Below the pieces are notes generated by a model. The model was not told the DNA's origin, did not search any database, and worked only from the letters and a program-made list of their open reading frames with translations. From Klebsiella aerogenes (GTDB lineage: Bacteria > Pseudomonadota > Gammaproteobacteria > Enterobacterales > Enterobacteriaceae), in NCBI GenBank assembly GCA_029027985.1, contig CP119076.1, positions 3,780,422 through 3,844,421 on the forward strand: 64,000 nt of DNA, read 5' to 3'. Position numbers and translations under genes: made by a program. This document shows positions 52,413 to 62,469 of this stretch, piece after piece (positions within the stretch are counted from its first letter, which is position 1; each line of letters begins with the position of its first letter).

Positions 52413-53387
52413 ATGACAGATTTAATCACTCGCCCACGCCGCCTGCGTCAATCCGCCTCGCTGCGCGCCATGTTTGAAGAGACAACACTGAGTTTGAACG
52501 ACCTGGTGTTGCCGATCTTTGTTGAAGAAGAAATTGACGATTACAAAGCCATCGAAGCGATGCCTGGCGTCATGCGTATTCCGGAAAAACATCTGGCGCG
52601 TGAGATTGAACGCATCGCCAATGCCGGGATCCGCTCAGTGATGACTTTTGGTATCTCCCACCACACCGATGCGACCGGTAGCGATACCTGGAATGAAAAT
52701 GGTCTGGTGGCGCGCATGACCCGTATCGCCAAACAGGCGGTACCGGAAATGATCGTGATGTCCGATACCTGCTTCTGCGAATATACCTCCCATGGCCACT
52801 GCGGCGTGCTGTGCGAGCACGGCGTCGATAACGATGCTACCCTGGAAAACCTCGGTAAGCAGGCGGTTGTCGCCGCAGCCGCCGGTGCTGATTTCATCGC
52901 CCCATCCGCTGCGATGGATGGCCAGGTACAGGCTATCCGCCGTTCGCTGGATGCCGCGGGCTTCAGCAATACCGCGATTATGTCTTACTCCACCAAGTTC
53001 GCATCGTCGTTTTACGGCCCGTTCCGTGAAGCTGCCGGCACCGCGCTGAAAGGCGATCGTAAAACGTACCAGATGAGCCCGATGAATCGCCGTGAAGCGA
53101 TCCGCGAGTCGCTGCTTGATGAAGCCCAGGGCGCTGACTGCCTGATGGTGAAACCGGCTGGCGCGTATCTGGATATCCTGCGCGATATTCGCGAACGCAC
53201 CGACCTACCGCTCGGCGCCTACCAGGTGAGCGGCGAGTACGCGATGATCAAATTTGCCGCTCAGGCCGGCGCTATCGACGAAGAGAAAGTCGTGCTGGAA
53301 AGCCTTGGCGCGATCAAACGCGCAGGCGCGGATCTGATCTTCAGCTACTTCGCGCTCGATCTGGCCGAAAAGAAAATCCTGCGTTAA
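52413..53387 (+). CDS. hemB: Delta-aminolevulinic acid dehydratase (porphobilinogen synthase)
   Basis: HemB condenses two 5-aminolevulinate molecules to porphobilinogen. The 324-residue TIM barrel has the zinc-cysteine motif [14 protein letters not shown], Schiff-base lysines in [15 protein letters not shown] and [11 protein letters not shown], and [12 protein letters not shown] 52413 ([11 protein letters not shown]) is the E. coli-like start. The 10-copy BIME array begins about 10 bp after the stop. Confidence 0.97.
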   Translation: MTDLITRPRRLRQSASLRAMFEETTLSLNDLVLPIFVEEEIDDYKAIEAMPGVMRIPEKHLAREIERIANAGIRSVMTFGISHHTDATGSDTWNENGLVARMTRIAKQAVPEMIVMSDTCFCEYTSHGHCGVLCEHGVDNDATLENLGKQAVVAAAAGADFIAPSAAMDGQVQAIRRSLDAAGFSNTAIMSYSTKFASSFYGPFREAAGTALKGDRKTYQMSPMNRREAIRESLLDEAQGADCLMVKPAGAYLDILRDIRERTDLPLGAYQVSGEYAMIKFAAQAGAIDEEKVVLESLGAIKRAGADLIFSYFALDLAEKKILR

Positions 53388-53396
53388 CCGGTCATT

Positions 53397-54241
53397 CCCC
53401 CGGTCGCGCTGCGCTTACCGGGGCTACCAATCAGTGTCAACCGTAGCCCGGATGAGGCGTTAGCCGCTATCCGGGAACGCTCCCCGGTCGCGCTGCGCTT
53501 ACCGGGGCTACCAATCAGTGTCAACCGTAGCCCGGATGAGGCGTTAGCCGCTATCCGGGAACGCTCCCCGGTCGCGCTGCGCTTACCGGGGCTACCAATC
53601 AGTGCCAACCGTAGCCCGGATGAGGCGTTAGCCGACATCCGGGAACCCTCCCCGGTCGCGCTACGCTTACCGGGGCTACCCATCGGCGCCAACCGTAGCC
53701 CGGATGAGGCGTTAGGCGTTAGCCGCTATCCGGGAACGCTCCCCCGGTCACGCTGCGCTTACCGGGGCTACCAATCGGCACCAACTGTAGCCCGGATGAG
53801 GCGTTAGCTGCTATCCAGGAACGCTCCCCGGTCGCGCTGCGCTTGCCGGGGCTACCAATCTGCGCCAACCGTAGCCCGGATGAGGCGTTAGCCGATATCC
53901 GGGAGCTTTCCCCGGTGGCGCTGCGCTTACCGGGGCTACCCATCGGTGCCAACCGTAGCCCGGATGAGGCGTTAACCGACATCCGGGAATGCTCCCCGGT
54001 CGCGCTGCGCTTGCCGGGGCTACCAATCTGCGCCAACCGTAGCCCGGATGAGGCGTTAGCCGACATCCGGGAGCTCTCCCCGGTGGCGCTGCGCTTACCG
54101 GGGCTACCCATCGGCACCAACCGTAGCCCGGATGAGGCGTTAGCCGACATCCGGGAGCTCTCCCCGGTGGCGCTGCGCTTACCGGGGCTACCAATCAGTG
54201 CCAACCGTAGCCCGGATGAGGCGTTAGCCGACATCCGGGAT
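53397..54241. repeat. BIME array 2: ten 84-bp units upstream of the RAYT gene
   Basis: CCGGGGCTAC anchors fall at 53418, 53502, 53586, 53670, 53762, 53846, 53930, 54014, 54098 and 54182: period 84, with one 92-bp step at the fifth, where GCGTTAG is partly duplicated. Each unit has REP-a (GTAG + CCCGGAT...ATCCGGG, plus strand) and REP-b (CCCCGG...CCGGGG + CTAC, i.e. GTAG on the minus strand) facing each other. GTAG/CTAC is kept in every unit. Long open frames with 28-residue repeats here are artefacts of the period. Confidence 0.97.
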
Positions 54242-54349
54242 GATATTTTGCGTACCGCTTTCCATCTTCCGTGACTCCTCCTTGGCGAACCTGTATCTCC
54301 CTTCTAATGTGTTAAACCACATCATAAATACAGCCTATCGGGAGAACTT

Positions 54350-54841
54350 GTGGTTGCTTATCGACGTTATTACATCAAGGGTGGAACCTGGTTCTTTACC
54401 GTCAATTTAAAAGACCGTAACAGCCGGTTGCTGACTGAAAATATCGAATTACTCCGCTACTCCGTCTCCGTGATTAAACAACGTCGACCCTTTTTGATTA
54501 ACGCCTGGGTGGTATTACCCGAACATCTGCACTGCATCTGGACATTACCAAACAACGAATACGATTTCTCCTCCCGCTGGCGAGACATCAAAGGTTGCTT
54601 TACCCACGCATTGAAACAAAACCACATCTGGCAACCCCGCTTCTGGGAACATGCCATACGAGGTGAAGAAGATTACCGTCGCCATGTGGATTACATCCAT
54701 ATCAATCCACTTAAGCATGGCTGGGTGACGAAAGTTATCGACTGGCCCTATTCAACCTTTCATCGTGATGTCCAACACGGTCTATATCCCCTGGATTGGG
54801 CTGGCGATAATCTCGATCTTTCTTGTGGCGAACGCCGGTAG
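54350..54841 (+). CDS. rayT: REP-associated tyrosine transposase (RAYT)
   Basis: RAYTs are single-copy Y1/HUH (IS200-like) nucleases that bind REP hairpins through a 5' GTAG and are thought to mobilise REP/BIME sequences. The 163-residue protein has H59-L-H61 (VVLPEHLHCIW), the catalytic tyrosine Y115 (RHVDYIHINPLKHGW), and FWEHAIRGEEDY; it closely resembles E. coli RayT. A GTG start has GGGAG 6 bases upstream. It lies between ten BIME units on the left and one on the right, the typical REPtron arrangement. Confidence 0.93.
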   Translation: MVAYRRYYIKGGTWFFTVNLKDRNSRLLTENIELLRYSVSVIKQRRPFLINAWVVLPEHLHCIWTLPNNEYDFSSRWRDIKGCFTHALKQNHIWQPRFWEHAIRGEEDYRRHVDYIHINPLKHGWVTKVIDWPYSTFHRDVQHGLYPLDWAGDNLDLSCGERR

Positions 54842-54845
54842 CCCC

Positions 54846-54961
54846 TCCCCGGCAGCGCTATGCTTGCCGGGGCTACCAATCGGCACCAAACGTAGCCCGG
54901 ATGAGGCGTTAGCCGATATCCGGGAACACTCCCTGCCCACGCTGCGCTGACCGGGGCTACT
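54846..54961. repeat. BIME unit downstream of the RAYT gene
   Basis: One REP-b/REP-a pair of the 84-bp family (CCGGGGCTAC at 54867; GTAG then CCCGGATGAGGCG; ATCCGGG near 54916), followed by a decayed REP-b (ACCGGGGCTAC at 54951). With array 2 it brackets the RAYT gene. The remaining bases to 55074 show no feature. Confidence 0.88.
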
Positions 54962-55074
54962 GACCGAATACCTAATCCGTCGCCCACCCCCGCTGAGACC
55001 GAATATTCACCGAACTGTAATCTGAGCGACATCTGCGCCTTCTACTGTCTGGGCAGGACGGAGGAGGAGCCACT

Positions 55075-56775
55075 ATGTTTAGTCTCGACAACGTACTCGA
55101 TGACCTGTGGCCTCAGGCGAGGCCCGCCCCCTGGCAGAAAAAGGTGCTGAAAAAGCTCCTGCATGAGGAAGAATTTCAACAGTTTGCTGCTCATCACCGC
55201 CACCTGAAAGGACTGGATACGGTCGAACAGGTGCTGGAACATCTCAACATCCGCTGCGCCATTCCGGCTCACGACCTCGAACAAATCCCCGAACACGGCC
55301 CGCTGGTGATTATCGCCAACCACCCGACCGGCACCCTCGATGGACTGGCCTTGCTTTACGCGGTCTCCCGCGTGCGCCGTGATGTTAAAGTCGTCACTAA
55401 CCGAATGTTGACCCATCTTGAACCGCTGAGTTCACTGTTTATTCCGGTCGACAATATCAACGGCCGAACCGCCAAAGCGGCGCTACAGCAAATGGATAGC
55501 CAGCTACAACAGGGCGGCGTGCTGATCTTCTTCCCGGCAGGCGAAGTCTCGCGTCTGACTCGCCGCGGCATTCGCGATAAAAAATGGCACCCCGGATTCA
55601 TCAAACTGGCGGCAAAATACCGCGCCCCGCTGCTCCCGGCATGGATCCGCGCCCACAACAGCGCGCTGTTCTACGCCAGCACCCTGGTCTCGGATAACCT
55701 GCCGCTCCTGCTATTGATGCAGCAAATGTTCCGCCGCCGCGATAGCAGTCTGCCGCTGCGCATCGGCCAGCAAATCGCCTGGTCGTCGTGGTATCAGCCG
55801 CAGGTCTCATCCCGAGCGCTGGCAGATCAGTGCTATCGCCACGTCGAACGCTTAAGCAAAGGGTTGCCCGGCATCTTTAAAACGGAGAGCGCGATCGCCC
55901 GTCCGGAAGACCGCGCGTTGATCAAACGCGAGCTGGCGAAAACCGAGTGTCTGGGCAAAACCGCGGATGGCAAACTGATCTATCTATGGCAACGTAACGG
56001 TCAGGAAGAGGCGCCGCTGCTGCGCGAACTAGGCCGCCTGCGGGAGATCGCTTTCCGCGCGGTCGGCGAAGGAAGCGGCAAACGCCGCGACGTAGACAGC
56101 TATGACGATGATTACCTGCACCTGATTTTATGGGATGAAGAGGATCTTGAAATCGTCGGCGCCTATCGCTTTATGCCCACCGCCATGCAACTGGAAAAAC
56201 GCGGTCTGGAGGGCATCTACAGTTACAGTTTGTTCCACTACGACGCGCGGATGGACGATATTCTGCAGCACGGGATTGAGCTGGGACGCAGCTTTATTCA
56301 ACCGCGCTACTGGGGTCGTCGCGGGCTCGATTACCTGTGGTCAGGCATCGGCGCCTGGCTGGCGCGTAACCCGCATTATCGCTACCTTTTTGGCCCGGTT
56401 TCGATTTCCGGCGGACTACCGCCTGATGCCCGTGATCTGCTGGTCGCGTTCTACCGCTTATGGTTCCCGGCGACGCATCCGTTGGCGGAATCGCGCCGCC
56501 CTTACCCGGCCTCGTTGCCTGATGTGCTGGCGCAATTTAGCGGCGAGGATTACAACGAGGATTTGACGCGATTGAAATCGCTGCTCGGCAACCTCGGTTG
56601 CGGCATCCCGCCGTTGTATAAGCAGTATTCGGAGGTGTGCGAACCGGGCGGCGTGCAGTTTATCGATTTCGGCAGCGACCCGGATTTTAATAACTGCGTC
56701 GATGGGCTGGTACTGGTGGATTTAACTTACCTGAAAGCCAACCGTTACCAGCGCTATATTGGCGCACATTTGTAG
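55075..56775 (+). CDS. olsF: Bifunctional acyltransferase, probable OlsF-type ornithine lipid synthase
   Basis: A 566-residue fusion. Residues about 1-280 form a PlsC/LPLAT-like O-acyltransferase: ANHPTGTLDG (H83, D89), then LIFFPAGEVSR near 150. Residues about 300-566 match the OlsB-like GNAT-type N-acyltransferase: LHLILWDEEDLEIVGAYRFM, ELGRSFIQPRYWGRRGLDYL, YLFGPVSISGG. This order and length fit OlsF of Serratia, which makes ornithine lipids alone. The H-D spacing is HX5D rather than HX4D. The symbol is an inference. It lies between the RAYT locus and tauD. Confidence 0.7.
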   Translation: MFSLDNVLDDLWPQARPAPWQKKVLKKLLHEEEFQQFAAHHRHLKGLDTVEQVLEHLNIRCAIPAHDLEQIPEHGPLVIIANHPTGTLDGLALLYAVSRVRRDVKVVTNRMLTHLEPLSSLFIPVDNINGRTAKAALQQMDSQLQQGGVLIFFPAGEVSRLTRRGIRDKKWHPGFIKLAAKYRAPLLPAWIRAHNSALFYASTLVSDNLPLLLLMQQMFRRRDSSLPLRIGQQIAWSSWYQPQVSSRALADQCYRHVERLSKGLPGIFKTESAIARPEDRALIKRELAKTECLGKTADGKLIYLWQRNGQEEAPLLRELGRLREIAFRAVGEGSGKRRDVDSYDDDYLHLILWDEEDLEIVGAYRFMPTAMQLEKRGLEGIYSYSLFHYDARMDDILQHGIELGRSFIQPRYWGRRGLDYLWSGIGAWLARNPHYRYLFGPVSISGGLPPDARDLLVAFYRLWFPATHPLAESRRPYPASLPDVLAQFSGEDYNEDLTRLKSLLGNLGCGIPPLYKQYSEVCEPGGVQFIDFGSDPDFNNCVDGLVLVDLTYLKANRYQRYIGAHL

Positions 56776-56787
56776 ACGGTTATGCTC

Positions 56788-56817
56788 CCGGCTGGCGGCG
56801 CGTCGCGCCTCAGCCGG
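56788..56817. terminator. Bidirectional hairpin between olsF and tauD
   Basis: CCGGCTG/CAGCCGG with an inner GGCGCG/CGCGCC dyad forms a long GC-rich stem in the 52-bp convergent gap. No T-run is present; a structural 3' end for both genes is likely. Confidence 0.55.
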
Positions 56818-56827
56818 AGGCAACGCG

Positions 56828-57679
56828 TTATCCCGCGCGATAAAACGGCTTATCGCCAAGGATGGTCGCCCGGTGCATGATGCGCCGCTGCGGCAGATAG
56901 TCGGCGTTAGCGTAATGCTGCGTCACCCGATTATCCCAAATGGCGACATCATTCGGCTGCCAGCGCCAGCGCACCTGAAACTCCGGTTTGGTGACGTGAG
57001 CAAAGAGGAAGTTCAGCAGCGCTTCGCTCTCTTTCTCGCTGACATCGACAATACGGGTGGTAAACCCTTCATTAACGAACAGCGCCTGCTTACCGGTGAC
57101 GGGATGGGTACGCACCACCGGGTGCAGCAATGGCGGGTTCTTCGCCACCGCCTCCCGCCAGCGCTGATGCTCCGCTTCCGTCTTGTTGTACTTATACTCC
57201 TGGAATGATTTACGGAAATCGTGCTCCGCGCGCAGCCCGCTCAACAGCTGGCGGAACGGCTCGGAGAGTGCTTCCCAGGCGGCAATGCCGCTAGTCCACA
57301 GCGTATCGCCGCCGGTAGACGGTAGCTCTTTCGCTGCCAGAATCGCTCCGGCAGGCGGCGTGTCGATAAAGGTCACATCGGTATGCCAGTTATCGTTATC
57401 CGGCGGATTATCATGGTGGGTATCCAACACGATAATTTCGTCCACGCCCGGCGCATGCGGATAGACCGGATGAATGTGCAGATCGCCAAAACGTAACGCC
57501 AGGTCGCGCTGCTGCTGCGGGGTAATATTCTGCTCGCGCAGAAACACCACCTGATGCCGCAGTACCGCGTGGTACAACTGCTCAAACTGATTGTCGCTTA
57601 ACGGACGGGTCAAATTGGCCCCGGCAATCTGCGCGCCAATATACGGCCCCAGCGGGGTAATGCTCAGTCGTTCACTCAT
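56828..57679 (-). CDS. tauD: Taurine dioxygenase
   Basis: TauD is an Fe(II)/2-oxoglutarate dioxygenase that releases sulfite from taurine under sulfur starvation. The 283-residue enzyme has the iron triad H99, D101 (NWHTDVTF) and the histidine of [12 protein letters not shown] near 255. ATG 57679 overlaps the tauC stop (ATGA). The longer open frame upstream is the antisense of tauC and is not used. It is last of tauABCD. Confidence 0.97.
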   Translation of the reverse strand: MSERLSITPLGPYIGAQIAGANLTRPLSDNQFEQLYHAVLRHQVVFLREQNITPQQQRDLALRFGDLHIHPVYPHAPGVDEIIVLDTHHDNPPDNDNWHTDVTFIDTPPAGAILAAKELPSTGGDTLWTSGIAAWEALSEPFRQLLSGLRAEHDFRKSFQEYKYNKTEAEHQRWREAVAKNPPLLHPVVRTHPVTGKQALFVNEGFTTRIVDVSEKESEALLNFLFAHVTKPEFQVRWRWQPNDVAIWDNRVTQHYANADYLPQRRIMHRATILGDKPFYRAG

Positions 57680-58503
57680 TGTACTTCTCCATGCCAGGGC
57701 GTCAGACGACGCTGTAACGCGCGCAGTCCCAGTTCCAGGACAAATGCGATTATCGCAATCACCGCGATCCCGGCCAACACCACATCGGTCGCCAGGAATT
57801 CGCCAGCGGATTGCACCATAAAACCTAAGCCGCGGGTGGCGGCAATCAGCTCCGCCGCCACCAGCGTCGACCAACCCACGCCAAGACCAATACGCAGGCC
57901 GGTCAGAATTTCCGGCAGCGCGCCGGGTAGAATGACCAGCCATAGCACCTGGGCACGATTAGCCCCTAACGATTGCGCGGCGCGGATACGGACCTGCTGC
58001 GCGCTCTTGACGCCAGCCAGCGTCGACATCACCACCGGCGCGAAGATAGCCAGATAAATCAGTAAGATCTTCGGCGTCTCGCCAATGCCGAACCAGATGA
58101 TCACCAGCGGCAACCATGCCAGCGGCGGGACCGGGCGATACAGTTCGATCAACGGGTCGAGGATCCCGCGCACCGTCGGGCTTAATCCCATCGCGATCCC
58201 CACCGGTACGCCGACGATCGCCGCCAGCGCCAGCGCGATGGCGATCCGCGTCAGGCTAGCCGCCAGATGCTGCCACAACGTCGCATCCATAAATCCCTGC
58301 GGCCCGGCAATGGTCAGTAACTTTTGCAATACCTGCCACGGCGAAGGTAAAAACAGCGGGCTAATCAGCTGTAGCGCAGTCACCGCCCACCAGATGGCCA
58401 GCAGCGTCGCCAGCGTCGCGACGCTTAAGGTCAGCTGTCGCGAGAGCGGCCAGCGCCACTTCAACGCGCGCTGACGCGGTTTATCATTGAGGACTACGCT
58501 CAT
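57676..58503 (-). CDS. tauC: Taurine ABC transporter permease TauC
   Basis: A 275-residue inner-membrane subunit with six predicted helices and the EAA-like loop [30 protein letters not shown] that contacts TauB. It overlaps tauB and tauD by 4 bp each, so the whole block is translationally coupled. Confidence 0.97.
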   Translation of the reverse strand: MSVVLNDKPRQRALKWRWPLSRQLTLSVATLATLLAIWWAVTALQLISPLFLPSPWQVLQKLLTIAGPQGFMDATLWQHLAASLTRIAIALALAAIVGVPVGIAMGLSPTVRGILDPLIELYRPVPPLAWLPLVIIWFGIGETPKILLIYLAIFAPVVMSTLAGVKSAQQVRIRAAQSLGANRAQVLWLVILPGALPEILTGLRIGLGVGWSTLVAAELIAATRGLGFMVQSAGEFLATDVVLAGIAVIAIIAFVLELGLRALQRRLTPWHGEVQ

Positions 58504-59267
58504 GAGAAAGCCTCCCGTTGTTCGAACACCCGGCTGAGCACGTATTCGCGCTGCGCGATAAATTGCGGATCGGATTTAATGCTGCGGCAGGATTCGCCCG
58601 CGACAAAACGGCGGCCAAACGCCAGCGGCAGGCGCTCCTGCACCCGTCCCGGCCCTGGCGACAACAGCACCAGTTCGCTGGCCATAAATACCGCCTCTTC
58701 GATATCGTGGGTAATGAGCAGCACCTGCTTGCCGGTTTCATGCCACAGGCGCAGCAGCAGAGTCTGCATCTGCTCGCGCGTGAAGGCGTCCAGCGCGCCG
58801 AACGGTTCATCCAGCAACAGAAGCTGCGGATTTGCCGCCAGCGCGCGCGCAATCCCGACGCGCTGACGCTGGCCGCCGGAAAGCTGCCAGATAAAGCGTT
58901 GCTCCGCCCCCTGGAGGCCGACTTTTTTCAACATCTGCGCGGCGATGTCCCGCCGCTGCGCCTTCTCGATACCCGCTAACTGCAACCCCAGCGCGACGTT
59001 ATCCTGTACGTTGCGCCACGGCAGCAGGCCTTCGTTTTGAAACACTACGCCGCGATCGGCTCCCGGCCCATCAATACGTCGGCCTTCGAGAGTGATGCTG
59101 CCATGCTGATAAGGCACAAATCCGGCAATCAGGTTCAGCAACGTGGTTTTGCCGCAGCCGGAGGGGCCCAGCACCACCAGCAATTCGCCACTGTCCAGCG
59201 TCAGGTTGATATCCGCCAGCGCCGGTTTACCGCCGTAATCAGCGGAGAGATGCGAGATTTGTAGCAT
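58500..59267 (-). CDS. tauB: Taurine ABC transporter ATPase TauB
   Basis: A 255-residue ABC ATPase: Walker [13 protein letters not shown] (about 33-44), Q-loop, signature [15 protein letters not shown] and Walker [13 protein letters not shown]. It pairs with TauC. It starts 12 bp after the tauA stop. Confidence 0.97.
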   Translation of the reverse strand: MLQISHLSADYGGKPALADINLTLDSGELLVVLGPSGCGKTTLLNLIAGFVPYQHGSITLEGRRIDGPGADRGVVFQNEGLLPWRNVQDNVALGLQLAGIEKAQRRDIAAQMLKKVGLQGAEQRFIWQLSGGQRQRVGIARALAANPQLLLLDEPFGALDAFTREQMQTLLLRLWHETGKQVLLITHDIEEAVFMASELVLLSPGPGRVQERLPLAFGRRFVAGESCRSIKSDPQFIAQREYVLSRVFEQREAFS

Positions 59268-59278
59268 CAGAACCCCCT

Positions 59279-60241
59279 TTATTTCACAAAACGGTCGGTG
59301 ACGAACTGGCTATAGTCGGTCCCTGCCGCAGGCACTTTGCCCTGCTCTTTGAGGAATTCCGCCGTATCGATAATCGCCTGATTCACCGGGCCGTTGAGCG
59401 CCTGCGCCTGCTGGGCGGCGGTCAGGTAGGTGTTGCCTTTCACCAGCAGCGGAACATCAGATTCCGGTACGCCACTTAGGCGCGACAGCTTGCTGAGGTT
59501 TTCCGGCTGTTTCAGCCACTCATCCGGATTGGCAATATACGGCTGCTGGGCGTCGATGGCGCTTTTAGCGAAGGCTTTCACGATCTCCGGATGTTGTTCA
59601 GCAAAATCCTTTCTCACCACCCAGACATCCAGCGTCGGGGCCCCCCACTCGCCCACCTGAGAAGAATCAGTCAGCACTTTGCCCTCTTTTTCCAGCTCGT
59701 TAACCGCAGGCGCCCAAACGTAAGCGCCGTCGATATCCCCGCGCTGCCAGGCAGCGATAATCGCTGGTGGCTGCAGGTTAATAATCTGCACCTGACCCGG
59801 CTTAATGCCCCAGTGTTTTAAGGCTGAAAGCAAGCTGTAGTGGGTGGTGGAGATAAACGGTACGGCGATGCGTTTGCCAATCAGGTCTTCCGGTTTCGTG
59901 ATGTTTTTCTTCACCACCAGCGCTTCGGAATTACCGAGCTTTGACGCCAGCAGGAACACTTCAATCGGCACCTGCTGGGTGGCGGCGACCGCCAGCGGGC
60001 TAGAGCCGAGATTACCGATTTGCACATCACCGGAGGCCAGCGCGCGCACGATGCTGGAACCGCTGTCAAATTTTCGCCAGTCGACGGTGGCGCCGCTGGC
60101 TTTGGCGAAGGTGTTATCCGCCTGTGCGACTTTCGCCGGTTCAGCCGACGTTTGATACGCGACGGTGACGTTTACCGCCTGCGCCTGGAATGCGGCCAAT
60201 GCCAGCGCCGCCAAAAGAGTGATTCGCGATGTGAGTGCCAT
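59279..60241 (-). CDS. tauA: Taurine-binding periplasmic protein TauA
   Basis: A 320-residue solute-binding protein that delivers taurine to TauBC. A signal peptide ends QA (about 22), followed by [20 protein letters not shown] and the binding-fold segments [21 protein letters not shown] and [12 protein letters not shown]. It is the first gene of tauABCD, an operon activated by Cbl in E. coli. Confidence 0.97.
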   Translation of the reverse strand: MALTSRITLLAALALAAFQAQAVNVTVAYQTSAEPAKVAQADNTFAKASGATVDWRKFDSGSSIVRALASGDVQIGNLGSSPLAVAATQQVPIEVFLLASKLGNSEALVVKKNITKPEDLIGKRIAVPFISTTHYSLLSALKHWGIKPGQVQIINLQPPAIIAAWQRGDIDGAYVWAPAVNELEKEGKVLTDSSQVGEWGAPTLDVWVVRKDFAEQHPEIVKAFAKSAIDAQQPYIANPDEWLKQPENLSKLSRLSGVPESDVPLLVKGNTYLTAAQQAQALNGPVNQAIIDTAEFLKEQGKVPAAGTDYSQFVTDRFVK

Positions 60242-60400
60242 AATGTCTGCTTCCCTTGAATTGTTATAGGCGCAGTATTTCCGGCATCAGGATTGAGATG
60301 AAGTAATTAAAAATTCTGCCTAATAGCGAATCGTTTTTAGAAGAAAAGCGGGATTAGATAGTTAAAAACAGGGATTAAAGAAACGGGTTCCCCCGGCTTG
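60242..60400 (-). promoter_or_regulatory. tauABCD upstream region
   Basis: The AT-rich stretch between tauA and BIME array 3 should carry the promoter. TATAAC on the minus strand (60268-60263) is a possible -10 close to the gene. Cbl binding is known for E. coli tauA; no site could be defined here by eye. Confidence 0.35.
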
Positions 60401-61520
60401 CGCTACTGGTAGCCCGGATCAGGCGCGGAGCGCTGCCATCCGGGAAATAACCCGGCTCGCGCTGCGCTTAGCCGGGCTACCGCAAGTTGCGGATGTTGTC
60501 GTTGTCGCCCGGTTCAGGCGCGGAGCGCCGTCATCCGGGAAATAACCCGGCTCGCGCTGCGCTTAGCCGGGCTACCAAAAGCGGCGGATGTTGTCGTTGT
60601 AGCCCGGATCAGAAGCGGAGCGCCGCCATCCGGGAAATAACCCGGCTCGCGCTGCGCTTAGCCGGGCTACCAAAAGCGGCGGATGTTGTCGTTGTCGCCC
60701 GGATCAGGCGCGAAGCGCCGCCATCCGGGGAATAACCCGGCTCGCGCTGCGCTTAGCCGGGCTACCAAAAGCAGCGGATGTTGTCGTTGTCGCCCGGATC
60801 AGGCGCGGAGCACCGCCATCAGGGAAATAACCCGGCTCGCGCTGCGCTTAGCCGGGCTACCAAAAGCGGCGGATGTTGTCGTTGTAACCCGGATCAGGCG
60901 CGGAGCGCCGTCATCCGGGAAATAACCCGGCTTGCGCTGCGCTTAGCCGGGCTACCAAAAGCTGCGAATGTTGTCGTTGTCGCCCGGATCAGGCGCGGAG
61001 CGCCGCCATCCGGGAAATAACCCGGCTTGCGCTGCGCTTAGCCGGGCTACCAAAAGCTGCTGATGTTGTCGTTGTCGCCCGGATCAGGCGCGGAGCGCCG
61101 TCAGCCGGGAAATAACCCGGCTCGCGCTGCGCTTAGCCGGGCTACCGCAAGTTGCGGATGTTGTCGTTGTCGCCCGGATCAGGCGCGGAGCGCCGCCATC
61201 CGGGAAATAACCCGGCTCGCGCTGCGCTTAGCCGGGCTATCAAAAGCGGCGGATGTTGTTGTAGCCCGGATCAGGCGCGGAGCGCCGCCATCCGGGAAAT
61301 AACCCGGCTCGCACTGCGCTTAGCCGGGCTACCAAAAGCCGCGGATGTTGTCGTTGTTGCCCGGATCAGGCGCGGAGCGCCGTCATCCGGGAAATAATCC
61401 GGCTCGCGCTGCGCTTAGCCGGGCTACCAAAAGCAGCGGATGTTGTCGTTGTCGCCCGGATCAGGCGCGGAGCGCCGCCATCCGGGAAATAACCCGACCC
61501 GCGCTGCACTTAGCCGGGGA
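60401..61520. repeat. BIME array 3: twelve 95-bp units of a second family
   Basis: GCCGGG anchors at 60471, 60566, 60661, 60756, 60851, 60946, 61041, 61136, 61231, 61323, 61418 and 61513 give a 95-bp period, with one 92-bp step. Each unit has stem CCCGGAT...ATCCGGG, linker AAATAA, stem CCCGGCT...AGCCGGG with CTAC, and a spacer such as CAAAAGCGGCGGATGTTGTC. The GTAG before the first stem is kept in only three units. It fills the tauA-mmuM gap. The family differs from the 84-bp arrays. Confidence 0.96.
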
Positions 61521-61536
61521 AAAAGAAAAACAAGAA

Positions 61537-62469
61537 TTAGCGGTCTGCCGCCAGCGCAGCGATATCCTGCGGCGTGGTGCGGCAACAGCCGCCAATCAGC
61601 TTCGCGCCTGCCGCCAACCACTGCGGCAGATAGCCCGCTAATGTTTCACAAGACTCGCCATGATGGTGCCAGGTTTTGCTCACCGCGTCGTAGTGCTCGC
61701 CGGAGTTGGGATAAACAACCAGCGGCAGCGACGTCAGGCGCTGCAAGTGCTGCAACGCGGCAGTGGTGTTCTCAAGAGCGATGCAGTTTATTCCCAGCGC
61801 CAGCACCTGTGGGTTATCGGCAATCGCCGCGACCACATCGCGCAGCGGCGTGCCGTCGCTAAGGTGTTCGGCATCGCGCAAGGTCAACGAGAACCAGGCG
61901 CGGGCGCGTGGATAGTCGCGCAACAGCGCCGCCAGCGCCTTAATTTCGGCGAACGATGGCAGAGTTTCGCAGGCCAGCAGATCCGCGCCGGCATCCAGTA
62001 GCGCCTCGACGCGCGGGCGATGGAAAGCCTGAAACGCCTCAGCGCTGCGCTGATAATCACCGCGATATTCAGAACCGTCCGCGAGGAACGCGCCGTACGG
62101 CCCGACCGAACCGGCCACCAGCAGCGTTCCCGCCCCGACGTTTTCCGCGAGATACGCCTCGCGGGCTTTACGCGCCAGTTCGACACTTTTGCTAATCAGC
62201 GCTTTCGACTGCGCTTCATCCAGCCCGCGGGCGGCAAAGCCCGCCGGGGTCGCCTGATAACTGGCGGTGATCGCCACCTGCGCGCCGGCGCGAAAATAGT
62301 CGAGATGCACGTCGCGGATCAGTTGCGGGTTCTCCAGCAAGACCTTCGCCGACCACAGGCTATCGGCCAGATTGCAGCCGCGCGCTTCCAGTTCCGTCGC
62401 CATCGCACCGTCCAACAGAATGAAAGGTTGCGTCTCAAGGAGAGAAGTTAGCGGGTTATTCTGCGGCAT
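61537..62469 (-). CDS. mmuM: Homocysteine S-methyltransferase MmuM
   Basis: MmuM methylates homocysteine with S-methylmethionine (or SAM), giving methionine. The 310-residue zinc enzyme has [17 protein letters not shown] at the N-terminus and zinc-ligand cysteines in LGINCIALE and IGGCCRTTP. Its start overlaps the mmuP end by 14 bp. It is followed by BIME array 3 rather than an obvious terminator. Confidence 0.97.
   Translation of the reverse strand: MPQNNPLTSLLETQPFILLDGAMATELEARGCNLADSLWSAKVLLENPQLIRDVHLDYFRAGAQVAITASYQATPAGFAARGLDEAQSKALISKSVELARKAREAYLAENVGAGTLLVAGSVGPYGAFLADGSEYRGDYQRSAEAFQAFHRPRVEALLDAGADLLACETLPSFAEIKALAALLRDYPRARAWFSLTLRDAEHLSDGTPLRDVVAAIADNPQVLALGINCIALENTTAALQHLQRLTSLPLVVYPNSGEHYDAVSKTWHHHGESCETLAGYLPQWLAAGAKLIGGCCRTTPQDIAALAADR

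Noticed and set aside
53384-54274. Open frames of 102-171 codons with Ser/Pro/Arg-rich repeats near hemB
   Set aside because: Same artefact of the 84-bp array; the translation is just the REP sequence read in different frames.
57680-57943. An 88-residue N-terminal extension of TauD
   Set aside because: The extension is antisense-like sequence within tauC in another frame; the conserved start [10 protein letters not shown] at 57679 overlaps the tauC stop as expected in this operon.
60401-61520. CRISPR array
   Set aside because: Although repeats are regular, the intervals are themselves repeated, the repeats are 84 or 95 bp with paired hairpins, and no cas genes are present.
60487-61641. Series of about 80-codon frames (MLSLSPGSGAERRHPGNNPA...) between tauA and mmuM
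   Set aside because: They repeat every 95 bp with the BIME units and shift frame each time; they are repeats, not genes.
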